64,000 nucleotides of DNA from Branchipolynoe longqiensis (lineage: Eukaryota; Annelida; Polychaeta; Phyllodocida; Polynoidae). The notes below the pieces were generated by a model. It was not told the DNA's origin. It worked only from the letters and a program-made list of their open reading frames with translations, and did no database searches. Shown one piece after another: positions 54,587 through 64,000 of the stretch; position 1 is the stretch's first letter, and every line of letters begins with the position of its first letter. The stretch covers positions 41,362,590 through 41,426,589 of the forward strand of contig CM059199.1 of NCBI GenBank assembly GCA_030323885.1. Direction: 5' to 3'. The translations under genes and the position numbers were made by a program.

Positions 54587-56775
54587 TTATCTTGTTTTCT
54601 TGTTATTGCCTTTAACTATATACCTCCGTGTCGTTCCCATTCTCCTTACATAAGCTAGTGCTGTGTTATTATCAGTAAATAACTTAACATGAGAGTTGTC
54701 TATCTTGGCCAGACTTCTCAAGCCCAAGTAGATGGCTTTTAATTCTAGTACATTAATGTGACCATCTTCTTCTGACAATAACCATCTGCCTCCAGTATCT
54801 GTCTGGCCCTGTTGGGCTCCCCAACCCTCTAATGAGGCATCCGTGGAGACTGGTAGCTATGCTTTGTCTAAATGCATCTTTTGAGGCAAACCGTTAATGT
54901 TGTTTAGCTACCACCTGATGTACTCTAGACCTTGCTCTGAGATTATCATATTTCTCTCAAAATTACCTTTTGCTAGTTTGAGCGCTCAAGACATTTAATG
55001 TGTGCCCAAGCATACTCTAAACCTTGTGAATAGGCTGTCATAATTGCTGCTACCTTCCTAATTTTTATTTTCTTTCTGTGAGGAATGACAAATTTGGCAA
55101 AATCCAAGGATTTGCCAATTTTATCTACTGTCAATGAAACATCCATCGACCTTGCATCACGATAAAACCCCAGAAACTTTACTTTGTGTGAAGGTTGGAG
55201 TCACGATTTACTTTCATTGAGGCAAAACCCTGCTTGGATCAAATCATTGCTAAATAGGTTCAAGGCTGAGCAGGACTCCGCCTCTGTTTTTGCGATTACA
55301 AACAAATTATCTTTGTAGGGGAAGGATACTACTACCCCTTGCTCACTTAACCTCGCATAAATGGGCTTCAATAGTTTAGTGAAAATATACGGGAAAACCG
55401 CTAACCCATTTGGCATACATGTGAATTCATAAAGTTAGACCTGCCAAATAAACCTTAGGAATTTCCTAAATTCTTTATCTATTGAAACTGAATAATAGGC
55501 ATGTTTTAAATCTATTTGTGCCCATCCAAGCATTTTGCATCATTAGATCCAGTCCTGTCTTTAATGAGAACGTTTTGAAATGTTGTTACGTTACTCGTTT
55601 ATTGAGCGTAGTAAGATCCAAGATTACTCTGAAATCACCAGCTTGTTTCTAAGGAAAATGTTGGAGATAAATTCTCCATTAACATGACTCGCCTTTTCTA
55701 TAATTTTGTGTGAAAGAAAATGATTAATTTCCTTATGTACTTTGATTTTATCTTCTTCTGAAAGCTTATAAGGTTTTGGTGCTCATTTTTGTGTAGGAAT
55801 TTGATTAAAAGGATTTTTCACCCCTTTTACAATGCCTAAACTTCTGCCGGAGTACTAATTTTGGACCAAAATTCTTGACAATTAGTTACCTTTCCCACAA
55901 TGAAAATGTTGTTTACCAGATTTCCCTGATCTGGAGGAGTAGGTGCTGTCTCTATCTGGCTGCCACTCTTGCAAAACCCCGTGGCCTTCCTTGAGCCACA
56001 GGTGGTCTTCCGAAGTTGGGATGGTTGAACTCATTCCAATCGAACAGCTTCCTCTATGAGCGCGGAATACCGGGCCCGTTAGTCCGAACACCCCTCTGCC
56101 GCCTCTGAATGCACCTCTCCTTCGGTGCTCGCCTCGCTGTCGCTTGGCTCTCAACGCACTGTCTTCACCTTTGCGTTTGGTACCTATCTGTTTGGTACAC
56201 TTGGTACCTGATTCTGCTTTCTTAAGCAAATTCTGGAGCTGTCCTCTGTACATCAAAGTCTTATCCCAAGGCTTCTCCTTGATCGGTTTCAGAGCCATAA
56301 AGAGCATGAACTCTTTGCCTTTTGTATTCTTAACTCGCTTGGATAGCCCAGACTCAGATCCAGACAAAGTGTCCAAATCATTTTTCGCTCTCTTTTTCTT
56401 CTTCTTACTTTTCACAGGAACACAGGGCAATGCTCATTGTTGTGAGTCAACTGACCTGACCTTGTCTGTGTCACTATTGGATACATTGTGTGTCCAGTCC
56501 ACTGTGCATGTGTGCTTCTGGGTCAATTCCATTTGTTGCTGAAGTTTCCACTAAAGTAGTTAATTGAGGGGTGCATCGAGATCCGGGTCCAAGCCTGCCC
56601 CCTGAGCCCCACCGTTGCCTGAAATAGCCTCAGCTGTTCCGTCGCCTCTAGTTGACCTAGTTGTTTCTGGCTGCGTGTCTGTCTGACTTGCGTTGTCGTC
56701 CGGCTCCTCACCTGAGTGCTGGACTGCCGGTGGTTTTGCAACCGGTCTTTACTGCTGTGTTTGTCTAGTCGCCAT
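54587..56775 (-). pseudogene. decayed DIRS-type element (copy 2)
   Basis: Minus-strand remnants in the order gag, RT, RNase H. The gag start codon is at 56775 but meets a stop after eight codons. A gag C-terminal part (55882-56430) has KGKEFMLFMALKPIKEKPWD, clearly related to copy 1. RT has CMPNGLA-like and FPYKDNLFVIA, so the YIDD signature is mutated to YKDN. RNase H has INVLELKAIYLGLRSLAKI and LFTDNNTALAYVRRMGTT. Many stops and frameshifts; everything after RNase H, including the recombinase and left terminus, is absent. Confidence 0.88.
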
Positions 56776-56780
56776 CTGCA

Positions 56781-57380
56781 ATTATATGACAGCGACTTCT
56801 ATTACCGATTTGCCATAATGCATGTAACTTTAATAAAATTAGAACTAATTTTATTAGCATGTCATGTTTAAGAATTAATGATAATATTATTCAACGTACC
56901 GTTGTCAAATAAATTGATTTGTTTTATCTACTGCTGTGGAGCCTAAACAACTTGAGCTTGGGTGCCAATGTAGTTTTCACTACCCGAGCTTGTATATATA
57001 TATACATGCCAAGAGTTCTATAATAGAACTTAAACTATATTAACTTAATAATAGACCACCCTTCAAGGGACTGGCGCTGGGAGGCGCATGGTCTTTTGTC
57101 ATAGAGTCCACCCGTAGGCTGGGGTGGCAACGCCTTGGACCGACAACAACACCGGCTGTTACTATACCCCGGCTATTTGAAAGATAAATTTTGTGTAAAT
57201 GTGAGTAGTTGTTAATGAAATAAATACCTCTGACTAACCCTCATGGAATTAGGGTTTTATTTGCCAGAAGAACACCAAAAGCATAAGGCAAAAGAGAGTT
57301 TCTCTGACTCATATATATGCTAGGGTCCTGTTCAAAGTCTTCATTGCCCTGCTACTCATATACTTATATAAATACACATA
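56781..57380. other. no gene seen; probable leader/flank of DIRS copy 2
   Basis: AT-rich. Part may be the 5' leader of the decayed DIRS. I find no copy of the 33825 terminus here. Confidence 0.4.
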
Positions 57381-57383
57381 TAC

Positions 57384-57630
57384 TTATGAAGAGTTCAGGC
57401 ACAAAACAATGTAAACGCCAATCCAAAAATGGAGATGAACATTGGAATCAAACATATACAAAATTAATTGTTTTATATTCCTACTTTTTTGTTCATTGTA
57501 TCATAACCATATAATCATATGAAAAGTGGAATTGGTGAGAATTTAAATTATTTTTAGGTACAGATCTTTTATTTAAACTACTTTTTTGGATTAGTGTTTA
57601 CATGGTTTTGCTCCTGAACTCTTCATATAT
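57384..57630. mobile_element. GAGTTCAGG foldback family, copy 4, best preserved
   Basis: Left ATGAAGAGTTCAGGCACAAA, right TTTGCTCCTGAACTCTTCAT; the inversion extends inward over GTAAACGCCAATCCAAAAA / GGATTAGTGTTTACATGG. About 245 bp, TA at both borders. Confidence 0.8.
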
Positions 57631-58729
57631 ACATATCCATTTACATATCCATATATGTGTCCCTGCATCAATACATACACAATGCAATTTATATTAAGAC
57701 AATAACTACCAGGTTATTTATTTTCGTATTATAGTATTGTTTATTTTCATATCATAGTATTTAATATTATGGTATTGCTGGGTATACTATAACCAGGAAA
57801 ACTTACACTGAAGAACGGTTAATGGAAATTTCGTATTTAATATACACTCACAGAGGTTTGGTGGATGTGGGAGAATGCTTACAAACAGAGAAAGAAGGCA
57901 TGCAGTAGTTAGCTACACAGCAACTGAAAGTGATAACAAGAAGGGGAGTCACAAGACCATTACTGTCTAGCAGTGAAAAAAAGTCATTAGACTTAGCTGT
58001 TATGGGCAGCATAAATACACCAATCACAACAAATATATATAACAAATTATATAAAAATTATAGTATTGAAAGGGAAAGTACAACCGACAACTGCTAGATT
58101 ACCAGAAAAATGTAATACTGAAGTGCTATTAATGGACATTTAGTTAATGGAATTAGGTCCTTTGCGAATGAAGCATTTCAGATCAAAAGAAGGATGGCGA
58201 TATAGTCTGATGTTATCTACTTCTCGGATGCCACACTGCGTACTAGCGTATTTTCACGTACATATGTACGACACATATATATATATATATATATGTGTCA
58301 GGATCACGAAAAGAGGCCAATTGGGGAAAGTTGTTGGCGTCGAGCATGGATGTCAGCGTCGATCCGTATACTTATAATTTAGCATTGGCAGAGGTGTTGG
58401 ACAGTCCTTAAATTTATCCTGAATGTAAAGGTCGAGAAAATACAACAACCTTATTTGTTTCTAGGATAATTTAATATGAAACAAAGAAATGCACTACACT
58501 TTTAAGAATTGTGACGGTCAACATCTTCAATTGACCACCGATTAGCCCGTTTTCGTGATGCTGACTCATATACATATATGTGTCTGCATGTGTATATACA
58601 TTTGTATGGAGACACATACAAGAAGGAAGGATGCGTTGACAAGAATGTGCTATGAGAGTTGGGAGTTGGCCACAATGATTACAAGGAAAGTAACGAGATG
58701 CTATGCTGGCTATATGTCAGACATAGCCC
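57631..58729. other. no recognised gene; one repeat fragment, TA runs
   Basis: 57955-58025 contains AGTCATTAGACTTAGCTGTTATG then GGCAGCATAAATAC, an inverted copy of 31745-31800; class unknown. TA microsatellite at 58275-58296. Confidence 0.45.
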
Positions 58730-59715
58730 CGGTATTTAATGCCAGCAATACACCTAACAAGAGAAGAATAACAGTACATACTGACAGTCCGGGTATTAAT
58801 GCCAGCAATATACAGAGCAAGAGAAGAATGTCAATGTGCACTAACAGCCCAGGTTAGCCCAGGTTAGCCCAGCCAGAAATACACCTCCATAAGAAGAATA
58901 GCAGTGTACACTGATAACTCAGGTATTTAATGGCAGTAGTACACCTAGTGAGAGAAGAATAGCAGTGTACACTGACAACCAGGTATTTAATAGCAGTAAT
59001 ACAACTAGCAAGAGAAGAATAGCAGTGTACACTGATAACCCATATATTTAATGGCAGTAATACACCTAGCGAGAGGAGAATAGCAGTGTATACTGACAAC
59101 CAGGTATTTACTGGCAGTAATACACCTAGCAAGAGATGAATAACTCTTAACTCAGTACACTGACAGCCAGGGTATTTACTGCCGGCAATACACCTAGCAA
59201 GAGAAGAATAACTCTTGACTCAGTACACTGACAGCCAGGGTATTTAATGTTGGCAATACACCTAGCGAGAGGAGAATAGCAGTGTACACTGACAACCCAG
59301 GTATTTACTGCCGGCAATACACCTAGCAAGAGAAGAATAACTCTTAACTCAGTACACTGACATCCGGGGTATTTAATGTTGGCAATACACCTAGCGAGAG
59401 GAGAATAGCAGTGTACACTGAGAGCCGGGGTATTTAATGTTGGCCATACACCTAGCGAGAGGAGAGTAGCAGTGCATGCTGGCAAACCTGGTATTTAATG
59501 TCAGCAATACACCTAGCGAGGTGAGAATAGCAGTGTACACTGACAACCCATATATTTAATGCTGGCAATACACCTAGCGAGGTGAGAAGAGCAGTGTACA
59601 CTGACAACCCAGATAGTTAATGCTGGCAATACACCTAGCGAGGTGAGAATAGCAGTGTACACTGACAACTCAGATATTTAATACTGGCAATACACCTAGC
59701 GAGAGAATATTAGCA
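58730..59715. repeat. minisatellite, period about 60 bp, some 16 units
   Basis: Unit: GGTATTTAATGCTGGCAATAC, ACCTAGCGAGAGGAGAATAG, CAGTGTACACTGACAACCCA. Some units have an AACTCTTRACTCAGTACACTG variant of about 66 bp that recurs every second or third copy (a higher-order pattern). Minus-strand frames through it are artefacts. Confidence 0.92.
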
Positions 59716-59995
59716 GCGCACACAAACTTGCTATGGGGATTCACAATTATGTATCCACCTTATAACTGTGTAATGCGCTATAAATATACCTTTTCCACAG
59801 AGCATGACTAGAACAGCCAAATAGAAGGGACAGAGGTAGGTCGCAGATGGCGCCACCTGTCAAGTGCGGAATCATACGGAGAATAACAATGGTAATAACG
59901 ATAATATATAGTAATTAATATATATAATGGAAACAATTCCCTTCGTATTTGTATACTCGCATAATGCGTTATACATCACATATATACACACAGAG

Positions 59996-60535
59996 GTATG
60001 CAGGTATTGCAGGTATTGCAATACCTCAGGGAGTTTGACGCCCCTGCCCTGCAGAGTTGTAAACCACTGCCTTGTGGTACAGGTTCTTGACAGAACCGAA
60101 GGCTAAGGGAGCAAACCCTGAACAGAAAACCATGTCACTGTGGCAGCATTAAGGGCGGTTGATGTATGGAACTCCCAACATCTCCCGACCAGCCACTGCA
60201 GGGACAATTAGTTTTGCGCCTGTCTTGACATGTTCTTGCCCGTGTGAAACCTCTATTTGCTCCCCGAGAGAGTGCCGCTGGTAACTTTCAAAAGCCAGCA
60301 GCACTTCAACACTTTTGCAGGCAGCTTTCATGAAATGTTCTGGTTACAGAAAGAGAGGGCGCCCTCGTCTCCAGTTCAAGGGTACCATCAAGAGAAACCT
60401 GAAGCTAAGAGACATTAAGACCGACTCATGGACGCAACTCTCACAGCAGAGAGCTAAATGGAGAGCGGCAGTCAAGTAATGAAAGCAGTCTTTGTCGCAT
60501 CGCAACCGACAGCATGATGATGATGATGATATACA
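59996..60535 (+). mobile_element. LINE 3' end with ATG tail
   Basis: Starts AGGTATGCAGGTATTGCAGG as at 38943. The plus strand at about 60333-60477 codes GYRKRGRPRLQFKGTIKRNL, DSWTQLSQQRAKWRAAVK and a stop, the C-terminus of a LINE ORF2. It ends CGCAACCGACAGC(ATG)n. Confidence 0.8.
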
Positions 60536-60954
60536 CACACACATATATATATATATATATGGAGACATATATACACATCTATATATATATATGCATTATG
60601 AAGCCAAGTCCATATACACTAGCCCCGTCTCCCCGCCCCCCCCCCCCCTCGCCGTATCCACACCCACCAACTACCGAGTATATTAGACCCATAGGAGGCC
60701 AATTTAAATTCCGCAGTCCAGCCTTCCTGTCACTCCCCGCGACACCGGAGAACCCGCCCCCCCCCCCCCCCAATTGTTTGAAAATCAATACTTTCTCCTT
60801 GTTAGTCGGCCCGGTAGGGGGCGTCGCGGCCGGCCACGCCTATTTGTCTCCATTGTCTGTGCCCTATTTTGAAGCTATTATACGACCACTATGCTACCTT
60901 TACTGTCGACTCCTGTCGTGTGTGTGGGCTTTTCACCCTGAGAGCTCAGTTTGT
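60536..60954. other. no recognised gene; TA and poly(C) runs
   Basis: TA runs at 60543-60560 and 60580-60591; C runs at 60637-60648 and 60757-60771. Confidence 0.5.
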
Positions 60955-61316
60955 GTGTGAGTGTGTGTGGGTGTGTGGGTGTGAGAGTGTGTGGGGGGGG
61001 GGGTGAGGTTGGGAAGTGGGTGTGAGGGTGGGATGTGGGAGTGTGGGTGCGTGGGTGTGTGTGGTATGTGCGTGTGCGTGTGTGTGTGGTGTGTGTGGGT
61101 GTGTGTGGGGTGTGGGTGTGTGGTGGTGTGGGTGTGAGGGTATGTGGGTGTGGGTGGGTGTGGGTGGGTGTGGGTGTGTGGGTGTGTGGGTGTGGGTGTG
61201 GTGTGTGGGTGTGTGGGTGGGCGTGGGTGGGTATGTGGGGTGTGTGGTTGTGGGTGTGTGGTGTGTGAGTGTGAGGGTTTGTGCGTGTGTGTGTGGGTGG
61301 GTGTGGGTGGGTTACG
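60955..61316. repeat. (GTGTGG)n-type microsatellite
   Basis: G/T-only strand with varied GTGTGGGT units. No coding meaning. Confidence 0.95.
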
Positions 61317-61354
61317 GACGTAGGTATAGTTGTATTATGATTAGTATATGTGGA

Positions 61355-62630
61355 GGTGGATAACGATGGGGAGCATGTTGCAGGTGGAGATTGGGAGGGC
61401 GATTGGTATGGTTACAGGTGGAAGGATATGGGGATGAGGAAAAGGATGAGGATACGAATGAGAATGGATGTGGAAGTGGGAGTGAGAAAGGGAAAGATAA
61501 TTGACTGGGAATGGGGCGGGGGTGGGAATGAGGATGAGCATGGGGATGGGGATATGGGGATAGGGAGTGCGATTGGGGTGAGGAATGGGAATGTGGTGGG
61601 ATGGGGAATGGGAATGAGGGAGGGATGGGGAATGGGAATATGGATTAGGGTGGGGGATGGGTAATGGGGTGGGATGGGGAAGGGGAATGAGCGTGGGATG
61701 GGGATGGGTAATGGGAATGGGGTGGGATGGGGAACGGGAATATGGATATGGGGTGGAGATCCGTAATGGGAATGGGACTGGGGATGGGGATTGGGATACG
61801 ATGGGGCTGGCGAATGAGAATAGGAATGGAGGAAGGGAAGGGGGAATGGGAGTGGGGATGGGGAAGTGGGATGGGGTGGGATGGGGTATGGGAATGGGAA
61901 GTGGGGTGGGGATCAGGGTGAGGGTGGGGTGGGGTGGGAGTGGGGGTGGGAGTGGAGGTGGGTGTGGGGATTGGGGATAGGGGTGGGGTAGGAATAAGGG
62001 TTGTGTGGGGGTGATGTTGATTTGGATGTAGGTGTGCGTGTGGGTAGGGGTGTGTGTGCATGCAGGTGCAGGTGTGGGTGCGGGTGTGGGTGTGGGTATG
62101 TGTTAGGAATGGGGGTATGTGGATGTGAGTGTGGATTGGGAGTGAGTGTGGGGGTGCGGGTGTGGGTGTGGGTGTGGATATGGGTAGGAATGGCGGTATG
62201 TGGATGTGGGTGTGAGTTGGGAGTGAGTGTGGAGGTGCGGGTGTGGTTGTGGGTCTGGGGTAGGAATGGCAGTATGTGAGTGTGGGTGTGGGTTGGGAGT
62301 GATTGTGGAGGTGCGGGTGTGGGTGTGGGTGTGGGTGTGGGGTAGGAATTGTGGTATGTGAGTGTGGGAGTGGGTTGGGAGTGAGTGTTGAGGTGTGGGT
62401 GTGGGTGTGCATATGGGTAGGAATGGCGGTATGTGGATGTGGGTGTGGGTTGGGAGTGAGTGTGGAGGTGCGGGTGTTGGTGTGGGTGTGGGTATGGGGT
62501 AGGAATGGCAGTATCTGAGGGTGGGTGTGGGTTGGGAGTGAGTGTTGAGGTGCGGGTGTGGGTGTGGGTATGGGGTAGAAATGGTGGTATGTAGATGTGG
62601 GTGTGGGTTGGGAGTGACTGTGGAGGTGTG
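61355..62630. repeat. long G-rich repeat: (GGGGAT/GGGAAT)n then a GGTGTGGGT satellite of about 60 bp
   Basis: To about 61990 purine-rich GGGAATGGG units. From about 62090 a higher-order unit recurs: GGTAGGAATGGCGGTATGTG, GATGTGGGTGTGGGTTGGGA, GTGAGTGTGGAGGTGCGG. The opposite strand yields long Pro/His/Thr frames that are artefacts. Confidence 0.93.
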
Positions 62631-62795
62631 TGTAATGTATGTAACACACTGTGTATACGTATGTACGGAGGTGCGCCGGGACCCAGCGAGGGGGTCATGT
62701 GACGGAGTCAACAAGGTAAACGGTAGAGGAAATAAATGGGACTTGGTATCCTGAACTGCAGCCGTCAACGTCTTGTCTTTCTATGAGATCTTACA
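62631..62795 (+). repeat. 5' LTR, 165 bp
   Basis: Begins TGTAATGTATGTAACACACT and ends ATCTTACA, giving the TG...CA borders. Contains a polyadenylation signal AATAAA at 62731-62736. Placed by the primer site that follows at once; the second LTR is outside the window. Confidence 0.75.
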
Positions 62796-62813
62796 TGGTG
62801 TCAGATGTACACA
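62796..62813 (+). promoter_or_regulatory. probable tRNA primer-binding site
   Basis: TGGTGTCAGATGTACAC directly follows the LTR; TGG pairs with the CCA end of a tRNA. The tRNA is not identified. Confidence 0.65.
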
Positions 62814-62826
62814 AACAATTGCCAAA

Positions 62827-63420
62827 ATGACGTCGACAGGATTAAGACCACCGGCTCTCCTAAATTTGGAGGGAAATGTTGCGCACTTGGTACCGTATGT
62901 ACACATTATATGCCGGAGCAACAGGCATCAGCTCCAAGAGTGAAAAAATGCAGTGCAATTCATTTCTGTACGTAGCGGGGACGGAGGCCCAGAAGGTCTA
63001 TGAAACGATGCAATTCGACCCAAGCGAACAGGACAAAATGAACCCATTAGCGGAGGCTTTCAGGAAGTATTGCACGGGAAAGTCGAACCAAACAATTGTA
63101 AGGTACCAATTTAATACGTACAACCAGGGATCCGAACGAATCGACTCATACATAAGAGAGCTACAGCACCGTGTCACCCTATGTGATTTTGGTGACACGG
63201 AAGATTCAATTTTGTGTGATAGGATGGTATGTGGTGTCAAGAGTGACAAACTAAGGGATAAGCTGCTACAAACTCCAGACTTGACATTACAACATTGCTT
63301 AGAAGTATGCAGGCTCAGTGAGCATGATTCAACGCGGTTAGCCGGTAATAGTGACAGACAGACAGACACTGAAGTGCATGAGGTGAGCCGGTGGGATAGC
63401 AGAAGGACACGCCCCCCCTG
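62827..63420 (+). CDS. gag: Ty3/gypsy Gag (capsid part), frameshifted
   Basis: The N-terminus (ATG 62827, RPPALLNLEGNVA) and the main frame from about 62876 (WYRMYTLYAGATG, VAGTEAQKVYETM, FNTYNQGSERIDSYIREL, LCDFGDTEDSILCDRMVCGV, LQHCLEVCRLSE) are offset by +1, so a 1-base indel lies near 62876-62885. These blocks match the gypsy retrotransposon gag family and form the particle. A second +1 offset separates this frame from the zinc knuckles; the seven-C run at 63412-63418 is the likeliest site. Confidence 0.82.
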
Positions 63421-63422
63421 TG

Positions 63423-64000
63423 ACAGCACGCCCACAGGTGACTACATGCCCCCCGCCAGCCGTTCCGCCGGTGCGCAACAGGCGGTGGACACCGAGGGGA
63501 AACGCCCCCCGCCGCAACGAGTGCACATGGTGCGGGTACATACACACAAGCGATACATGCCCTGCACAAGGAAAGCAGTGCATTACGTGCGGGTGCATCG
63601 GACATTTCGCTAAAGTGTGTAGGAGTGAACAGCGGCTACGGACACCAGTAAATGCCATAAATATGGACGACCAAGACTCGTATGATTACGGACAAGAAGG
63701 GGCAACAGCGAGGCAAGAGGAAGAAGACTTGGACGACATGTTCGTCGGAGCGGTGTCGTGCAGCACAGAGAGGCAAGTCAGGGCGGGCAGGACCAACGGA
63801 AGTGGACACCCGAGGTTGTGGTTTGAAGATGTCAACATATGTGATGTGAGTGTGAGTTTCAAGTTAGACAGCGGTTCGCAGGCAAATATTCTGCCTGAGA
63901 ATATCTTCATGACATTACCGAATCTGAAACTGAATAAGCCACGGTGTCGACTCATCACATATTCCGGAGAGAGAATACATCCACGAGGAGAAGTAACAAT
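63423..64000 (+). CDS. Ty3/gypsy nucleocapsid zinc knuckles and protease start (partial)
   Basis: Open to the window end. Residues from 63522 show CTWCG and H, then CPAQGKQCITCGCIGHFAKVC, two Cys/His knuckles that bind RNA. After an acidic linker comes FKLDSGSQANILPENIF, the D-S-G active site of a retroviral-type aspartic protease with its usual hydrophobic follow-up, then SGERIHPRGEV. RT, RNase H and integrase are presumed beyond the edge. Confidence 0.85.

Larger units (their letters stand above)
62631..64000 (+). mobile_element. Ty3/gypsy LTR retrotransposon, 5' part
   Basis: Short LTR, adjacent primer site, gag, zinc knuckles and the start of the protease, running off the window. The two-knuckle C-x2-C-G ... 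H ... C-P-A-x-G-K-x-C-x2-C-G ... G-H-F-A-x-V-C arrangement is typical of Mag-like gypsy elements; clade assignment is inference without the RT. Confidence 0.88.

Noticed and set aside
58854..59485. Repeating minus-strand frames with LGVLPAVNT motifs
   Set aside because: Period equals the 60-bp minisatellite (20 codons), so the frame is a by-product.
58730..59715. CRISPR-like regular array
   Set aside because: The whole unit repeats, with no unique spacers, in a eukaryotic repeat-rich setting; a minisatellite.
61645..62768. Open frames of up to 334 codons rich in Pro/His/Thr on the minus strand
   Set aside because: Artefacts of the GGGTGTG satellite; three overlapping frames are open at once.

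Overview
This 64 kb window is animal-type nuclear DNA made almost entirely of mobile elements and repeats. I find no convincing host gene, rRNA or functional tRNA gene, and no CRISPR array. The mix (a DIRS-type tyrosine-recombinase retrotransposon, a Ty3/gypsy element with two-knuckle Gag, a PIF/Harbinger transposon with spliced genes, many tRNA-derived SINEs, LINE tails and several MITE families) points to an invertebrate, plausibly marine; I cannot name the phylum from sequence alone.

Layout. 0-24.9 kb: minisatellites (346-775, 4498-5545, 20580-22100), about fifteen SINE copies in both orientations, and at least four MITE/foldback families told apart by their termini and target duplications (TWA with CCCTGTCACA ends; TWA with TGCTAGGTACACACC ends; TTAA with AGCTGCATAGTCCGATG ends; TA with CAGTATAACCCC ends). 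Several are inserted into one another, so insertion order can be read. 24.98-29.40 kb: a 4.4 kb Harbinger-type element with two apparently intact multi-exon genes on opposite strands. The last transposase exon lies inside intron 2 of the partner MADF-type gene, and the element is flanked by a perfect 9-bp direct repeat rather than the expected 3-bp duplication. 29.4-33.5 kb: SINEs and two tandem tRNA-like units. 33.5-38.94 kb: a nearly complete DIRS-type element on the minus strand (47-bp inverted termini, gag, RT/RNase H, tyrosine recombinase split by one frameshift), abutted by a 312-bp foldback with perfect 89-bp arms.

38.9-54.5 kb: LINE 3' ends, nested SINEs, a four-unit array of about 320 bp carrying a tRNA-like head, further MITEs, and long CCA and pyrimidine runs. 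54.6-56.8 kb: a decayed second DIRS copy. 58.7-59.7 kb: a 60-bp minisatellite. 61.0-62.6 kb: GT/GA-rich simple sequence. 62.63 kb to the end: the 5' part of a Ty3/gypsy element (165-bp LTR, primer site, gag, zinc knuckles, start of protease), cut by the window edge.

Within elements the genes cooperate as known for their classes: Harbinger transposase with its DNA-binding partner; DIRS Gag, RT/RNase H and recombinase; gypsy Gag and protease. SINEs presumably depend on LINE machinery, and MITEs on transposases mostly encoded elsewhere.
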